Shown: one piece after another, positions 26,466-38,448 of the stretch
Layout of the letters: every line of letters starts with the position of its first letter
How positions within the stretch are numbered: position 1 is the stretch's first letter
The notes under the pieces: model-generated
Told to the model about the DNA's origin: nothing
The model's database searches: none
Seen by the model: the letters and a program-made list of their open reading frames with translations, nothing else
Position numbers and translations under genes: made by a program
Assembly (NCBI GenBank): GCA_016946835.1
Contig: JACVTC010000018.1
Coordinates: 1,087,501 to 1,151,500, forward strand
Source of the DNA: Neocallimastix lanati (nom. inval.)
Taxonomy: Eukaryota; Neocallimastigomycota; Neocallimastigomycetes; Neocallimastigales; Neocallimastigaceae
Reading direction: 5' to 3'
DNA length: 64,000 nucleotides

Positions 26466-27370
26466 ATAATCTTAATTTAAAAAAATGCTAGAAAAATACA
26501 AATTTACTTATTTTAAATTTATACTTATAATCGTTTAAATAATAATTAAATAATCTTAATTTAAAAAAATGCTAGAAAAATACAAATTTATTTACCTATT
26601 GTGTTTATTTAATAATCTTAATAGAAATTATCTTTAGTTATTTTTAATAAGTAATTTATAACTAAAACCGATTTATTTGATACTAGTTAAAATTTTATTA
26701 ATATCAATATCAATATTATATTATTATAAATTTTATTAATATCAATATACTTTTCAAAATTAATTATGTTATTAAAAATATTAAATTCAATAAAAGATTT
26801 TCATTATTTTATTAAAATTCTAATTGTTATTATTATATTTTAATAATAATTAATTCATATTGATCAAACATTATAATTATTACTATGCAAATAATTAATT
26901 ATTTTAATAGGATCAATTATTCAACTTTTACTGTTTTAATTTTTAATTCTTATATTATTTAAATTAATATATATATATCGTTTATGAAAATATAAATTAT
27001 AAATAATTAAAATTATTTACTTTTCATTTAAATTTTTTTATTTACTATAATAAAATTTAATAATTAAAAGACAAACGTTATTATAACAAAAATTTTATTT
27101 TTTAGAAAAATAAATGAAAAAAAATTAAAATATATGATTCCTATATATATAAAATAATTATTATATTTTTTTTTTATTTTATTTTATTTTATTTTATTTT
27201 ATTTTATTTTGTACTTATTTCACCTATATACTTTATTATTTAATATTTTTATATATGTTAAACTTATATATATTTATATGGCTTATATATTATCTTAATT
27301 TTTAAAAAAATAATATTTAGTTTAATAATAAATTTAAAATTAATCTATAAAAAATCTATTTTTTATTTAT
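26466..27370. other. AT-rich DNA inside the MULE with a short direct repeat
   Basis: No gene. A segment with taatcttaatttaaaaaaat and the following gctagaaaaatacaaattta occurs twice (about 26466-26508 and 26549-26592). A TTTTA pentamer run lies at 27171-27210. Confidence 0.7.
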
Positions 27371-27819
27371 TTAACCACACCAACACCAACCATATTCAGT
27401 AAGATAGTATTTACCAACTATATCATAAACACGAGCATCACGATTAACATAACCTCTCCATGAAAATCCACCTCTTGTGTTATTTGGTGTGTAATAACAT
27501 CCATTATGGTACTTATATGTCTAGTAATCCATTTACGTTTATCTGGATTTTTATATTGTGTATCTCTAAGATATGCTCCAACAGGGATTTCTCTATAATT
27601 AGCTACTGAATTACGGAGGAAACAGTCATAAAATCCACGATTACTATTTTTTATAATACCATAACCTTTACATATATATGTATTTTTGCAATCTCTAGAA
27701 TTAAGAAAATATAGATGAGATATATCTGAGTATATAGCTGGTCCAACCAATTTTATACCACAAACATAAGTAATGCATGCAGTAGCAATTAATAAAGCAG
27801 TTAATAATTTTTTAAACAT
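27371..27819 (-). pseudogene. Small secreted Cys-rich protein, one frameshift
   Basis: Starts at 27819 with a signal peptide of about 21 residues (MFKKLLTALLIATACITYVCG). The first frame stays open to 27418, but its last 30 residues look unlike protein. In the next frame, from about 27517 to the TAA at 27371, a convincing end appears: NGCYYTPNN, then FSWRGYVNRDARVYD, ending GWCWCG. A single-base frameshift near 27517-27530 therefore splits the gene. It may be a real mutation or a sequencing error. Together the mature part would be about 125 residues with six Cys. I do not recognise the family. It lies inside the MULE, opposite to the transposase, so it may be a passenger gene. Confidence 0.65.
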
Positions 27820-28223
27820 TTTAATTTAAAAATTAATACTTTAATATAATATTATAAAAAATACTAATTATAAACCTATCTATATATTTATTTTTTTTTT
27901 AATTATTCAATTATGTAATTACGTATGTAATTCTGTTGATAATATAGACAAGGTATTAATAATAATTAATAATATTTAAAATAAAATAAAAAAAATATAA
28001 TAATTATTTTATATATGTAGTAATTATATATATATTTTTTTTCATTTAATTTTCTAAAAAAAATTTTTTAGTCATAATAAACGTTTTTCTTAATTATTTT
28101 ATTATCATTTAAAATTTTATTTATTCATTTATAATTTATTTATTCATTTATTTATTTATTTGTTACATTATAATACGTCATGTTTTCCGAAATGCACTAC
28201 AACAAAATACAAATTTATGTAAT

Positions 28224-28600
28224 AAAAATTTTCGAAATGACACACCCCACCCCACGAAAATTTTTTTAATTTTTGTGGCTTGATCACAATGTATTGTGGC
28301 GTAAATTTTTTCTTAAAAATTTTTCTAACTAAAAATAAACAAAGAAAAAAAAAGAAAATAATTAACTTTTAACCTAATATTAAAAGTTCTTAAATAAATG
28401 TTTTTATTTTATTAAACTATACTATCTTATTAATTAAATTATTACTTATTGTTTGTTTTTAATATATCTATTATCTGTTATTTAGTTATATAGCGTTACT
28501 ATTGTAAAAGGTTGGTTTTATGTAACTAAAATAATGAATAACAAATACTACAAAGGCAAAGATATTTAACACCTCTCTATTCGAGTTGTTAAAATAAGAG
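28224..28600. other. MULE right flank and boundary with copia element D
   Basis: A locally GC-richer stretch at 28240-28300 (acaccccaccccacg, then tgtggcttgatcac) resembles motifs at other MULE ends. After that the DNA is AT-rich. I could not find the 5' LTR start of copia D here. Confidence 0.5.
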
Positions 28601-29209
28601 GTAAATAATACTATGCTGAAATAGTCAGTAGCAAATAAGAGGTAAATAATGCTATGCTGAATAGTCAGCAGCAAATAATAAACGTCACACTGAAAATAGT
28701 CAGTGACAAAACAAAATCTTATTAAAATTTCAATTAAATAATAAGATTTAAAAGGAAATATAATTCGCGTTAAGAACAAATGAATAAACAAATAATTTAT
28801 CGAATAGAATTTAAAATAAAAATATATATTAAATTAATAATAAATTAAAGGTGAATTTTATTATTCCTATATAGATATATAAAACAATGAAGAACCTTAA
28901 TATCAAAATTTAAACCAATAATTTAAATACATTAAAATTACCTTAATTATTACTTAACCAATTAAATTTAAAGCAAAAAAAAGAAAAAAAAATATATATA
29001 TATATATATATAAGTATTAATCATTCAACAAATCAAATAATAGTATTTCAACCAATTAAATTAAATAATATAATAAAATAAAACAAACAAACATTCAATA
29101 TTCAATCACATCATATGCTAACATAAAGTTCTTAAAGACTTAGTAAACGAACAAAAAAATTTTTTATCAAGAAAACATTTATCCAAAAATTCAAAAGAGA
29201 GATAACAAT
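28600..29209 (+). other. 5' leader of copia element D
   Basis: Contains repeated gctgaatagtcagcagcaaa-type units (28610-28710) and AT-rich leader. It is homologous to the minus-strand leader of element E (38460-39060). A tract of alternating TA lies near 28992-29012. Confidence 0.7.
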
Positions 29210-30208
29210 ATGAGTAGAAACAGAAACAACATACCTATAACTATTGATGACACAGATGAAACCTTAACAAAAGGTATCACGTTCAATTACTCGGAAAATT
29301 TCAATCGTGTTATTGAACTATCTACAGAAAATTACCCCAGCTGGAGAACGAACATTCTATATCTACTGATGATTAACAACCTTGAAGGATATGTAATAGA
29401 AGAAAAGATAAAGAAACTTAGAAAAAGAAATCTCAGGGATGACCTTGACAACTACCTTGAAGACAAGTTTGACCCCAGCCTAGTATACGATAAGAACACA
29501 TCGTTAAAAGACATAAAAAACAATGTGATGGTAAAATGGATCATTACCAACAGCCTAGGAGAGAATACAAAGAAAATAATTGAAGGTAATGGAAAGACAG
29601 CTCATCAAATATGGATTACATTAGAAAAGTCCTTCACAATGAGTCCAGAGAAAAGGAAACTTGAAATTAAAAGCAAAATAAATAATTTGAAATACAACGA
29701 AGAAGACGACATTAACATTTTCATTGCTAAACTCCAAAACGCAATAGATGAGCTAGAAAATATTGACTATGAGTTAAGTGACCCTGTCAAGGCTGGTATT
29801 TTGAATAGGTCACTCCCTGAAAACCTAAGGTTTATAAATGTTTTCCAATATAAAAATGATTGGAAGCAACTCTGCAATTACATTAAGGATGTCATTCCAG
29901 ACATCATATTCTCCAACACTAGAGAGATATCCAAGATGAAAGAGAACAAATTGTTCTTAGTTGAATCCCAAGCCAAGAATAGGAACAAAATTTCTAAGGT
30001 TATCACAACAAGAAAAAGAAAAAATGGTAAATGCTTCAACTGCGGTACTTTTGGACATTACTCTTATGAATGCAGAAACAAGGTCAAATACAGATTCAAA
30101 AGGAAACCATTCAAAAAAAACCTCAGAAAGAATTATTGTAACAACATTCCAAGTACCTCCAAGTATATTAGGAACCAACGTAAGAATCAAGTGAACGCTA
30201 TTGAATAA
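29210..30208 (+). CDS. Copia element D Gag
   Basis: 332-residue capsid/nucleocapsid precursor of a Ty1/copia element. The capsid-like part is helical and charged (residues 1-230; LGENTKK near 110). The zinc knuckle CFNCGTFGHYSYEC (CX2CX4HX4C) lies at about residues 277-290, followed by a Lys/Arg-rich tail that would bind RNA. The start follows an A-rich leader and matches the start of copy E. The frame ends at TAA 30206, but the same frame runs on into protease. In copy E the stop is one codon earlier (TAA in place of the Glu codon), so neither stop need be ancestral. Copia elements usually encode one Gag-Pol frame. Confidence 0.85.
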   Translation: MSRNRNNIPITIDDTDETLTKGITFNYSENFNRVIELSTENYPSWRTNILYLLMINNLEGYVIEEKIKKLRKRNLRDDLDNYLEDKFDPSLVYDKNTSLKDIKNNVMVKWIITNSLGENTKKIIEGNGKTAHQIWITLEKSFTMSPEKRKLEIKSKINNLKYNEEDDINIFIAKLQNAIDELENIDYELSDPVKAGILNRSLPENLRFINVFQYKNDWKQLCNYIKDVIPDIIFSNTREISKMKENKLFLVESQAKNRNKISKVITTRKRKNGKCFNCGTFGHYSYECRNKVKYRFKRKPFKKNLRKNYCNNIPSTSKYIRNQRKNQVNAIE

Positions 30209-33200
30209 CCTCAAGATATTTTCGAAGACTATAATACCGAAAATGGGATACTATTAAATTGTATTACAAACACTGTCAGCAATAACCACTATCCACAAAG
30301 CCACATATCACAATGGATAATAGACTCAGGAGCATCCATACATATCACAGGATGTATTGACTTACTTACAGATATTAAAAAATGTAATGAAGAAGTTATT
30401 CTCCCAAACGGTAAGACAGTTGTTGCCTCCGCTTACGGTAATTTTACCGGATATATCGACAATTCAAAATTTATATTAAAGAACGTGTTCTACGTCGATA
30501 GCATAAACAAAAATATAATATCAGTTACCAAACTTATTCAATAACACTATAAAATTATATTTTTCAATTACAACAACAAACCTTATTTAACCATTTACAA
30601 TGATTCCGGCAAAAGAATCATTAACGTTAGTTCAAACAGCCAGAATATTTTTACTTTATGGCTATCGAACAAGCTAATTTCAAACAACGAATCAAAACAC
30701 GACATAACCTTATTGATGCACCTCTCTACTCTAAACAAATTAGATAAAATTAATTTATGGCACAGACGCCTTGGGCACTTCAACATTAACCCTATTAAAA
30801 ATAAACTATTAAAAATTAATATCAAATCTAAATGTCCAATATTCTCTCAATCAAAACAAAGAAACTTACCTCATCGGAAATCAAACAACAGAGCCAAAGC
30901 TCCCTTTGAACTAATTCACATGTACCTAGTGGGTCCAGTAGTAGAATCTATTCATTCCAATAAATATTTCCTATCCATCCTTGATGACTATTCTCGTTTT
31001 GGTTGGGTCCTCTTCATCCAAAACAAGAGTGACATTTTCGAAAAGTTCACTTTATGGGTCAAATCTATTGAAAATATATATAATAAGACCATCACTTACA
31101 TTCGTACCGACAATGGTACGGAATTTACGAACAATAAATTCAAGTATTTCTGCTCTCAGAGGGGTATTGTTCAACAGTTCACTATCCCCAATAATCCTCA
31201 ACAAAATGAGAGAGCCGAACGATTTAATGGCACCCTCATAAGTTCAGCTAAATCTCTACTTAATTATTCACAACTTAGTAAAGAATTCTGGGAATACGCG
31301 GTAGACACTGCTAATTACATACACAATCGTATTCCCCACTCTGGCATCAACAACAAAATCCCTTTTGAACTATTATTCAAAACTAAAATGGATTATTCAC
31401 ATTTTAAAGTCTTCGGTTGTAAGGTCTTTTTCTTTGTTCCTAAATCACAACGAAACAAATTCGACAATAATTCCCTTCCAGGTATTTTCTTGGGTTATCA
31501 CCCATTAACTAATTCCTATAAAATTCTGAACATAGCTAATAATAAGATCGTTCTCTCTCGTTCAGTCGAATTCTTCGAAGATACTCCTGGAAACTCCAAA
31601 ATATCTCGCCCAGTTCCTAGAAATTTCCCAAACTTTATGCCAATTTCCGAAATCAGGGGGAGCAACACCTATATGTTAAACAAATTTAATAATTTTAATA
31701 ACTTTTCTTACAATCCACAAAACTCGCATGGACAAATCGACAACAGCAATAAGATAAATTATAACAATATTTCCTCACACAATGAAAACAAAATAAACGA
31801 CACAACCACTGAATTAAACCAAATAAACACCAGAAAACGTAATGATAATCAAAAACTCAAAGAACCAAATGACTTTGATGACATCTTTAGCCTACCTGAC
31901 AAAGACGACTGGTTAAAAGCAATAAACGAGGAACTTAAGAATATGGAGAAACTTAAGGTTTTCAATACCACCAAATCCTTACCTACTGGTGCTAATATCA
32001 TATCCTGCAAGTGGGTACTAAAATATAAAAAGGACGCCGATGGGAATATCATAAAAAGAAAGGCCCGTCTAGTAGCTAGAGGCTTCACTCAAAGGTATGG
32101 AATAGACTATACCTTCACCTTCTCCCCCACATTAAAACTAGACTCACTACGAATTATCGTTGTTCTCGCAGTACAAAGAAACTACCGAATAATGCAAATT
32201 GACGTTAACGCCGCATACTTAAATGCCGACCTAAATGAAAACATCTATATCAAGGCACCAAAGGGACACCCGATGCACGACAAAGGATTCTTAAAACTCA
32301 ACAAAGCCTTGTATGGATTAAAGCAGGCAGGCCGAGAATGGAACGAGACACTGAACAACACAATCACAAAGATTGGATTCCGAAGATTAATTAGTGAACC
32401 GTGCCTATACATCATGGAAAACGAATCAAAAGAGGTTCTATGTATTGAAGCGGTCTACGTAGATGATATATTACTGATAGGTAAACAAAAAGAAATTTTA
32501 TATGTAAAAGAACAAATTAAAGTATATTTTAATATTAAAGATATAGGTGATATTGATTTCGTCATTGGAATAAAATTTAAAAAATATTACGATGGATATT
32601 TCATGCAACAACGAGGTTACATAAAAGAATTATTAGTTAAGTTTAAAATAAAAGATTGCTTACCCGTTAAAAACTTGAAACCCATTGAGAATCTTAATTT
32701 AAGAAAAAGAAAGTGCGACGAAACATTATATAGGAGTGCAATTGGAAAATTAATCTATCTAGCTGTCTGTACTAGGCCTGATATAATGTTCGCCGTAAGC
32801 AGGGCTTCCAGAAAGAATAAGAATCCAACTTTAGAGGATTGGGCCAATGTTGAACGAATATTCAAGTATCTGAGTTATACTATAAACTACGGGATAAAAT
32901 TCACAAAGGAAAGGTCGTTGAAGGTATACGTAGATGCAGATTTCGCGGGCGACACTGAATCGAGAAAGTCAACCTCTGGATTCTTGATGATGATTGGAAA
33001 TGCGCCAACTAGCTGGTATTCTAAGCTACAGAAGTGTGTAGCGACATCTACTGCTGAATCGGAATATTATGGTGTTAGTGAGTGTGCAAAGTATAACCTA
33101 TGGTACATGAACATATTAAACGAATTGAATGTAAATATAAATTCCGTTACCATTAACATTGATAATAGGGCCGCAATATACAACTGACAGAATCAATCAA

Positions 33201-33388
33201 TAAACTCAAGATCAAAGCATATCGACATCAAATATCATCACGTAAGGGAACTTATTAAGGAAAATAAAATAAATTTAAAATATATTAATTCTAAAGAAAA
33301 TCTAGCCGATGGATTTACAAAGTATCTTTGTAACTCCCTAATGAACAAATTTAGAAATTCACTACTCACGGAAGTGAAAGACCACTGA
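30209..33388 (+). pseudogene. Copia element D Pol (protease, integrase, RT, RNase H) with stops
   Basis: Continues the gag frame. Protease has WIIDSGAS at about 30317. TAA at 30542 interrupts, and the same TAA is present in copy E. From 30713 to 33187 the frame is open for 824 residues: preintegrase HRRLGH, integrase core, RT with YVDDILLIG, and RNase H with VYVDADFAGD and STAESEYYG. Two key residues are damaged. The preintegrase CxxC is CPIF (second Cys lost), and the first integrase Asp (HMDL in copy E) is Tyr (HMYL, residue 71 from 30713). TGA at 33185 stops the frame, and the last part continues to 33388 (KHIDIKYHH, then ENLADGFTK). D is recent but defective. Confidence 0.88.
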
Positions 33389-33424
33389 GACAAATCTCAC
33401 ATATCTTTACGGATAGTTAGATTT

Positions 33425-33433
33425 GAGGGGGAG
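33425..33433 (+). other. Polypurine tract of copia element D
   Basis: GAGGGGGAG directly before the LTR start TGTAAAACG. This is the usual primer for plus-strand synthesis in copia elements. Confidence 0.8.
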
Positions 33434-33630
33434 TGTAAAACGACAATATTAATGTGTCGAACATAGTATCTACCAATCATATTTTACATACAAACAAAAT
33501 AAGATAAGAAAATTACAAATAGTTCATAAAAATGTAGTTAATCTTGTTTTTATATAATAAATAAAAATACTATATTAATATTACATACTTTATAAGTGTA
33601 CTTCTATAATTTTAGTGTTTAAAAAAAATA
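33434..33630 (+). repeat. 3' LTR of copia element D, partial
   Basis: Begins TGTAAAACGACAATATT and matches the inverted 5' LTR of element E (start 39566) through the motif ttataagtgtacttctataattttagtgttta. The match then stops near 33630, whereas E continues with gagtctcaactc. The D LTR is either truncated here or interrupted. Confidence 0.75.
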
Positions 33631-34040
33631 TATAATTAATATTGTAAAAATTATTATTCTTTATTATTGAATTAATATAATAATATTAAAATAATTAAAC
33701 ATTAATATTGTTTATGTTTGTTAAAATTCATTTTATAAACAAATTTCATGTTTTAATTTAAATAGTTGTTACATTAATACAATTTTAAAAAAAGCTTAAT
33801 ATAAATTATAGAATTATAACTTAAAAATAATTATAAAATAATATTAAAAAATATAATGTAATAAATCAAATTAATATAGAATATATAATGTTTAAAAATT
33901 AAAAATTAAAAATATCATATAAAATTGACATTATTTAAGTAAAATAAATGTTAATTGAAGTTTGAAAAAAATCAATTTTTATTCAATTAACATATAATCA
34001 ATTTTATTAAAAATTAATTATTAAACTTTTTAGGTTTTTC
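33631..34040. other. AT-rich spacer
   Basis: No gene or RNA seen between the copia D LTR and Ty3 remnant I. Confidence 0.6.
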
Positions 34041-34049
34041 TCCTAAATC

Positions 34050-35470
34050 TTTTCTTAAAAAGTTATTTATTAAGATTTTGGTTATTTCAACCTGGCTAGT
34101 GGGATGATAGTGGTTAGTAATAAAAAGCTCGAAATCTGTTCTTAAGAGCTTCATTGTTTTTTTCCAGAACTTGCTGGTAAATTGGACTTCTCTATCAGTG
34201 GTAAGAATTAGTGGTAATCAGTGCAGCTAAAAAAATATTTTGAAAATATGTGGAGTTATTTTCGTTTGAGGTTGGTATATGGTTAAATCCAACCAGGTGT
34301 ACCATCTTTGTGAGGACATCACAAACTACCAGGGGTTAGGGTTAGGGTTCTTGGTAGGTTTTGGTGTAGAGGGTAAATCATAAAATTAATCTGTACCTGT
34401 TGACACGAAACTTCTGGTATATAAAGACAAACCATTTTTCCGTAGGGTTTGTGCCGCGTATCCTTCATTTTGTAACAAATCTCCCAGGATTGCACATGGT
34501 CTGCTATATCTTTTTCAAGTTTGGCAAGGTATACCAACGGCGTATTAACTCGTAGGTTCTTTTGATACCTAGATGACCAGCAGTTTCATTATAATTATTT
34601 AGTTTAATGATGGTTATCCTTAAATTAGGTGGGTAATATACCTTCCCTCTCAATAAAATGTTGGACAACTTTTTATTGAATGCTTCTATCCAAGCAGAAT
34701 AATGTTTATTCACTAATTTTCGGAGGGTTGAGATCATCTTGTTACAATAGATTTATTATCTAATGGTTTCATTATTAGTTCTTGTTGTCCTCTATTAGGT
34801 AGTAATCTTTTTAAATTAGCTCCTTCATTAACAGAGATGGTAATTAGTCAAGTCTTCTTTTCCGTAGGGTTGTCATGTCTGTTTTTTCCAGAGCAAACTA
34901 TCTTTGTGGGGCGTTTCCCTGGTTATTGTAGTTGATGTAGATTTTATGTTTTTCTAAGAAGTTTTGTAATAAAAGTTTAGTATGATAAAAATATTCTGTA
35001 ATATTAAAACAGGTGTTAAATGTGAGTGGTTTGTTTTTTTTTAGCCCTTCACTACTAGAGGAATATTGATAATTACCTGGGGACTGTCTCTTTTTTCTAA
35101 TTTCTTATTGTAATACCTTCTCTGGTTATTATCACCACTGATCAGGCAGCGAGCTAGATCTTTCAGAGTAATCTTCGTAGGGTTGTCAGACTCTAGATTC
35201 ATAAATTCTTTTTGGACCGATGGTCGAACCTGATAATCTAGGATATCCTTTTTTTGTTCCTCCGATCTCATTTCTTCGAACAATTTAGCGACATCGGCCC
35301 GTATTTCCTAAGTCTCCTTCTTAGTAGCTTAGTACCAAGCTATCAATCATCTTTTTTAAAGGGTTGAACTGAGACCTTTGGAGGGTTTTCTCAGTTTCCT
35401 TAGAGTCTTGGTTATTCTTGATTTTCTTGGTACTGGAAGAGACCTTGGGATCTTTGTTCGATTAATTAAT
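34050..35470 (-). pseudogene. Ty3/gypsy remnant (element I): gag, protease region, integrase
   Basis: Read on the minus strand. Gag pieces lie at 35470-35041. Protease-like text around 34930-34740 is homologous to 14315-14551 of element L. Integrase lies at 34737-34050: the zinc finger region has AGHLGIKRTYELIRRWY and then a single remaining Cys in WEICYKM, and the catalytic region continues with VCDVLTKMVHLV near 34290. RT and RNase H are missing. Frameshifts occur near 34520 and 34345. The second frameshift coincides with a TTAGGG-like repeat (34334-34349). Confidence 0.75.
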
Positions 35471-36360
35471 AATTCTTTGTAATTTGGTAAATTTATTTAA
35501 AAACATTATAAATGACAAATTCACTTAAATTTATTATTTTTATAATTTAAGAACTTATTTTAATTTAAATTTAAGAAATTATAATAATTTTATTCTTTTT
35601 TATTAAAATAAATTTTTATCAAAAAATAAAAATATCTTCGATTTTAAAAATAGGGAAAATTTTAATAATAATAGATTTAATAAATTTTTAATAAAAATTG
35701 TTAACCTTACTGTTTAACAATTTTTATTATTGAATATTTATACTAACTATTTAACTAAATATAGAAATTATTAAAATTAAAATTAAAATTAGATTTAAAC
35801 ATGTTAATGCAGAGGCTTAATACAAAGCTTATTACATTGATAAGAAACTAACATATAATATATTCTTAACCTGAAATTTAACTTATTTTTGAATCCATTA
35901 TATTGTTCTTTATTTAATATTACTTTACTATATTTTTTATAATAAAATATTTTATAAATACAATTTTTTTTTTTTATATTTTTATTAAAAGTTGCTAAAA
36001 TATTATCAATAATTCTGTATTTTTATTATTAATATCAATATCTATAATAAAACTTTTTATTTTATTAAAATGTTTATTATCAATATTATAATAATTTAAA
36101 TTATTATATATTTTATATTGTTATTTCTATTTTACATTATTTATATTTTGTATGTATTATTTATATTTCTTATATATATTTCTTAATACTTCTTATTTTA
36201 AATTATTAAAGTTTATAATTATTAAAGTTTATATAATTAATATAATAATTTATATTATTTATATATTATTCATATTAAAATATTATTAACTTCTTATTTA
36301 TTATATTTATTTATAATTATATATAATTAATACTATACAGTATAGTTATTACTATTCATA
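35471..36360. other. AT-rich intergenic DNA
   Basis: No coding or RNA gene seen. Inverted and simple repeats of tattaat type are abundant. Confidence 0.65.
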
Positions 36361-36364
36361 TTCT

Positions 36365-38448
36365 TTTTATGATATTGGCACCAGTAGGTAAGGAGTTGGT
36401 GGTATTGAAAACATTAAGCTCTCCATATTCTTAAATTTCTCGTTTATGGCTTTTAATCAGTCGTCTTTGTTTGGTAGGTTAAAGATGGCATCAAAGTCAT
36501 TTGGTTCTTTGAGTTTTTGATTATCGCTACGTTTCCCAGTGTTTGTTTAGTTTAATTCAATGGTTGTGTCGTTTGTTTTGTCTTCATTGTATGAGGAAAT
36601 ATTTTTATAATTTATTTTACTGCTGTTATCGATTTGCCGATGAGAGTTTTCTTTATAGTAAGAAAAGTTATTAAAATTATTAAACTTGTTTAACATATAT
36701 GTGTTGCTCCTCTTGATTTCTACTACCGGACCCATGAGATCCATGTGAATTAGTTCAAAGGGAGCTTTGGCTCTGTTGTTTGATTTCCGATGAGGTAAGT
36801 TTCTTTGTTTTGATTGAGAGCATATTAGACATTTAGATTTGATATTAATTTTTAATAGTTTATTTTTAATAGGGTTAATGTTGAAGTGCCCAAGGCGTCT
36901 GTGCCATAAATTAATTTTGTCTAATTTGTATAGAGTAGAGAGGTGCATCAACAAGGTTTTGTCGTGTTTTGGTTCGTTGTTTGAAATTGGCTTGGTTTAT
37001 AACCATAAAAAAAAGATGTTCTTGCTGTTTGATTTGACGTTGGTTATTCTTTTGCCGGAATCATTGTAAATGGTTAATAAGGTTTGTTGTAATTGAAAAA
37101 TATAATTTTATAGTGTTATTGAATAAGCTTGGTAACTGATATTATATTTTCGTTTATGCTATCGACGTAGAACACGTTCTTTAATGTAAGTTTTAAATTG
37201 TTGATATATCCGGTAAAATTACCGTAGGCGGAGGCAACAAATGTCTTACCGTTTGAGAGAATAAGTTCTTCATTACATTTTTTAATATCTGTAAGTAAGT
37301 CAATACATCCTGTGATATGTATGGAGGCGCCTGAGTCCATTATCCATTGTGATATGAGGTTTTGGGGATTATGGTTGTTGCGGACAATGTTTGTAATACA
37401 ATTTAGTAATATCCCATTTTTGGTATTATAATCTTCGAAGATATCTTGAGGTTTTTAAATGGCGTTCACTTGATTCTTACATTTGTTTCTAATATTCTTG
37501 GAGGTACTTTGAATGTTATTACTATAACTCTTTCTGAGGTTCTTTTTGAATGGTTTCCTTTTGAATCTGTATTTGGCCTTGTTTCTGCATTCATAAGAGT
37601 AATGTCCAAAGGTACTACAGTTTAAGCATTTACCATTCTTTCTTTTTCTTGCTGTGATAACATTAGAATTTTTGTTCCTATTCTTGGCTTGGGATTCAAC
37701 TAGGAATAATTTATTCTCTTCCATCTTAGATATCTCTCTAGTGTTGAAGAATATGATGTCTGGAATGACATCTTTAACGTAATTGCAGAGTTGCTTCCAA
37801 TCATTTTTATATTGGAAAACATTTATAAACCTTAGGTTTTAAGGGAGTGACCTGTTCAAATACCAGCCTTGACAGGGTTACTTAACTCATAGTCACTATT
37901 TTCTAGCTCATCTATTGCGTTTTGGAGTTTAGCAATGAAGATGTTGATGTCGTCTTCTTCATTATATTTCAGATTATTTATTTTGTTTTTGATTTCCAGT
38001 TTCCTTTTTTCTGGATTATTGTGAAGGACTTTTCTAATGTAGTCCATATTTGATAAGCTGTCTTTCCATTACCTTCAATTATCTTCTTTGTATTCTCTCC
38101 TAGACTGTTGGTAATGATCCATTTTACCATCACTTCGTTTTTTATGTATTTTAACGATATGCTCTTTACGTATACCAGGCTGGGGTCAAACTTGTCTACT
38201 AGGTAGTTGTCAAGGTCATCCATGAGATTTCTTTTTCTAAGTTTCTTTATTTTTTCTTCTATTACATATCCTTCTAAGTTGTTAATCATCAGTAGATATA
38301 GAATGTTCATTCTCCAGCTAGGATAATTTTCTGTAGATAGTTCAATAACACGATTGAAATTTTCCGAGTAATTGAAGGTGATGCCTTTTGTTATGGTTTC
38401 ATGCGTGTAATCAATAGTTATAGGTACGTTGTTTCTATTTCTACTCAT
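36365..38448 (-). pseudogene. Truncated copia element E (close relative of D)
   Basis: Minus-strand copy. Gag starts at 38448, with breaks near 37978 and 37856, and the zinc knuckle (CLNCSTFGHYSYEC) is near 37625. Protease MDSGAS is at 37340. The frame stops at TAA 37116-37118, the same position as in D. The preintegrase and integrase start (36954 onward) keep the CLIC and HMDL residues that D has lost. Then an internal deletion joins GPVVE to the Asn-rich linker (IKRSNTY), removing most of the integrase core. The copy ends abruptly near 36365 at the start of RT (PTGANI). It is dead but useful as a comparison for D. Confidence 0.88.

Larger units (their letters stand above)
24354..28223 (+). 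mobile_element. MULE-type DNA transposon with 26-bp perfect inverted repeats
   Basis: The 26 bases at 24354-24379 are the exact reverse complement of 28198-28223. Inside lie a FLYWCH/MULE transposase (25028-26465) and, on the other strand, a small secreted-protein gene (27371-27819). Motifs rich in cgaaat, gtggctt and cgtgggg surround both ends, so the true terminal inverted repeats may be longer and imperfect. Target duplications were not identified. The element lies between Ty3 remnant H and copia element D. Confidence 0.6.

Noticed and set aside
28992-29012. TA dinucleotide tract as a regulatory element
   Set aside because: A simple AT microsatellite in AT-rich DNA, nothing specific.
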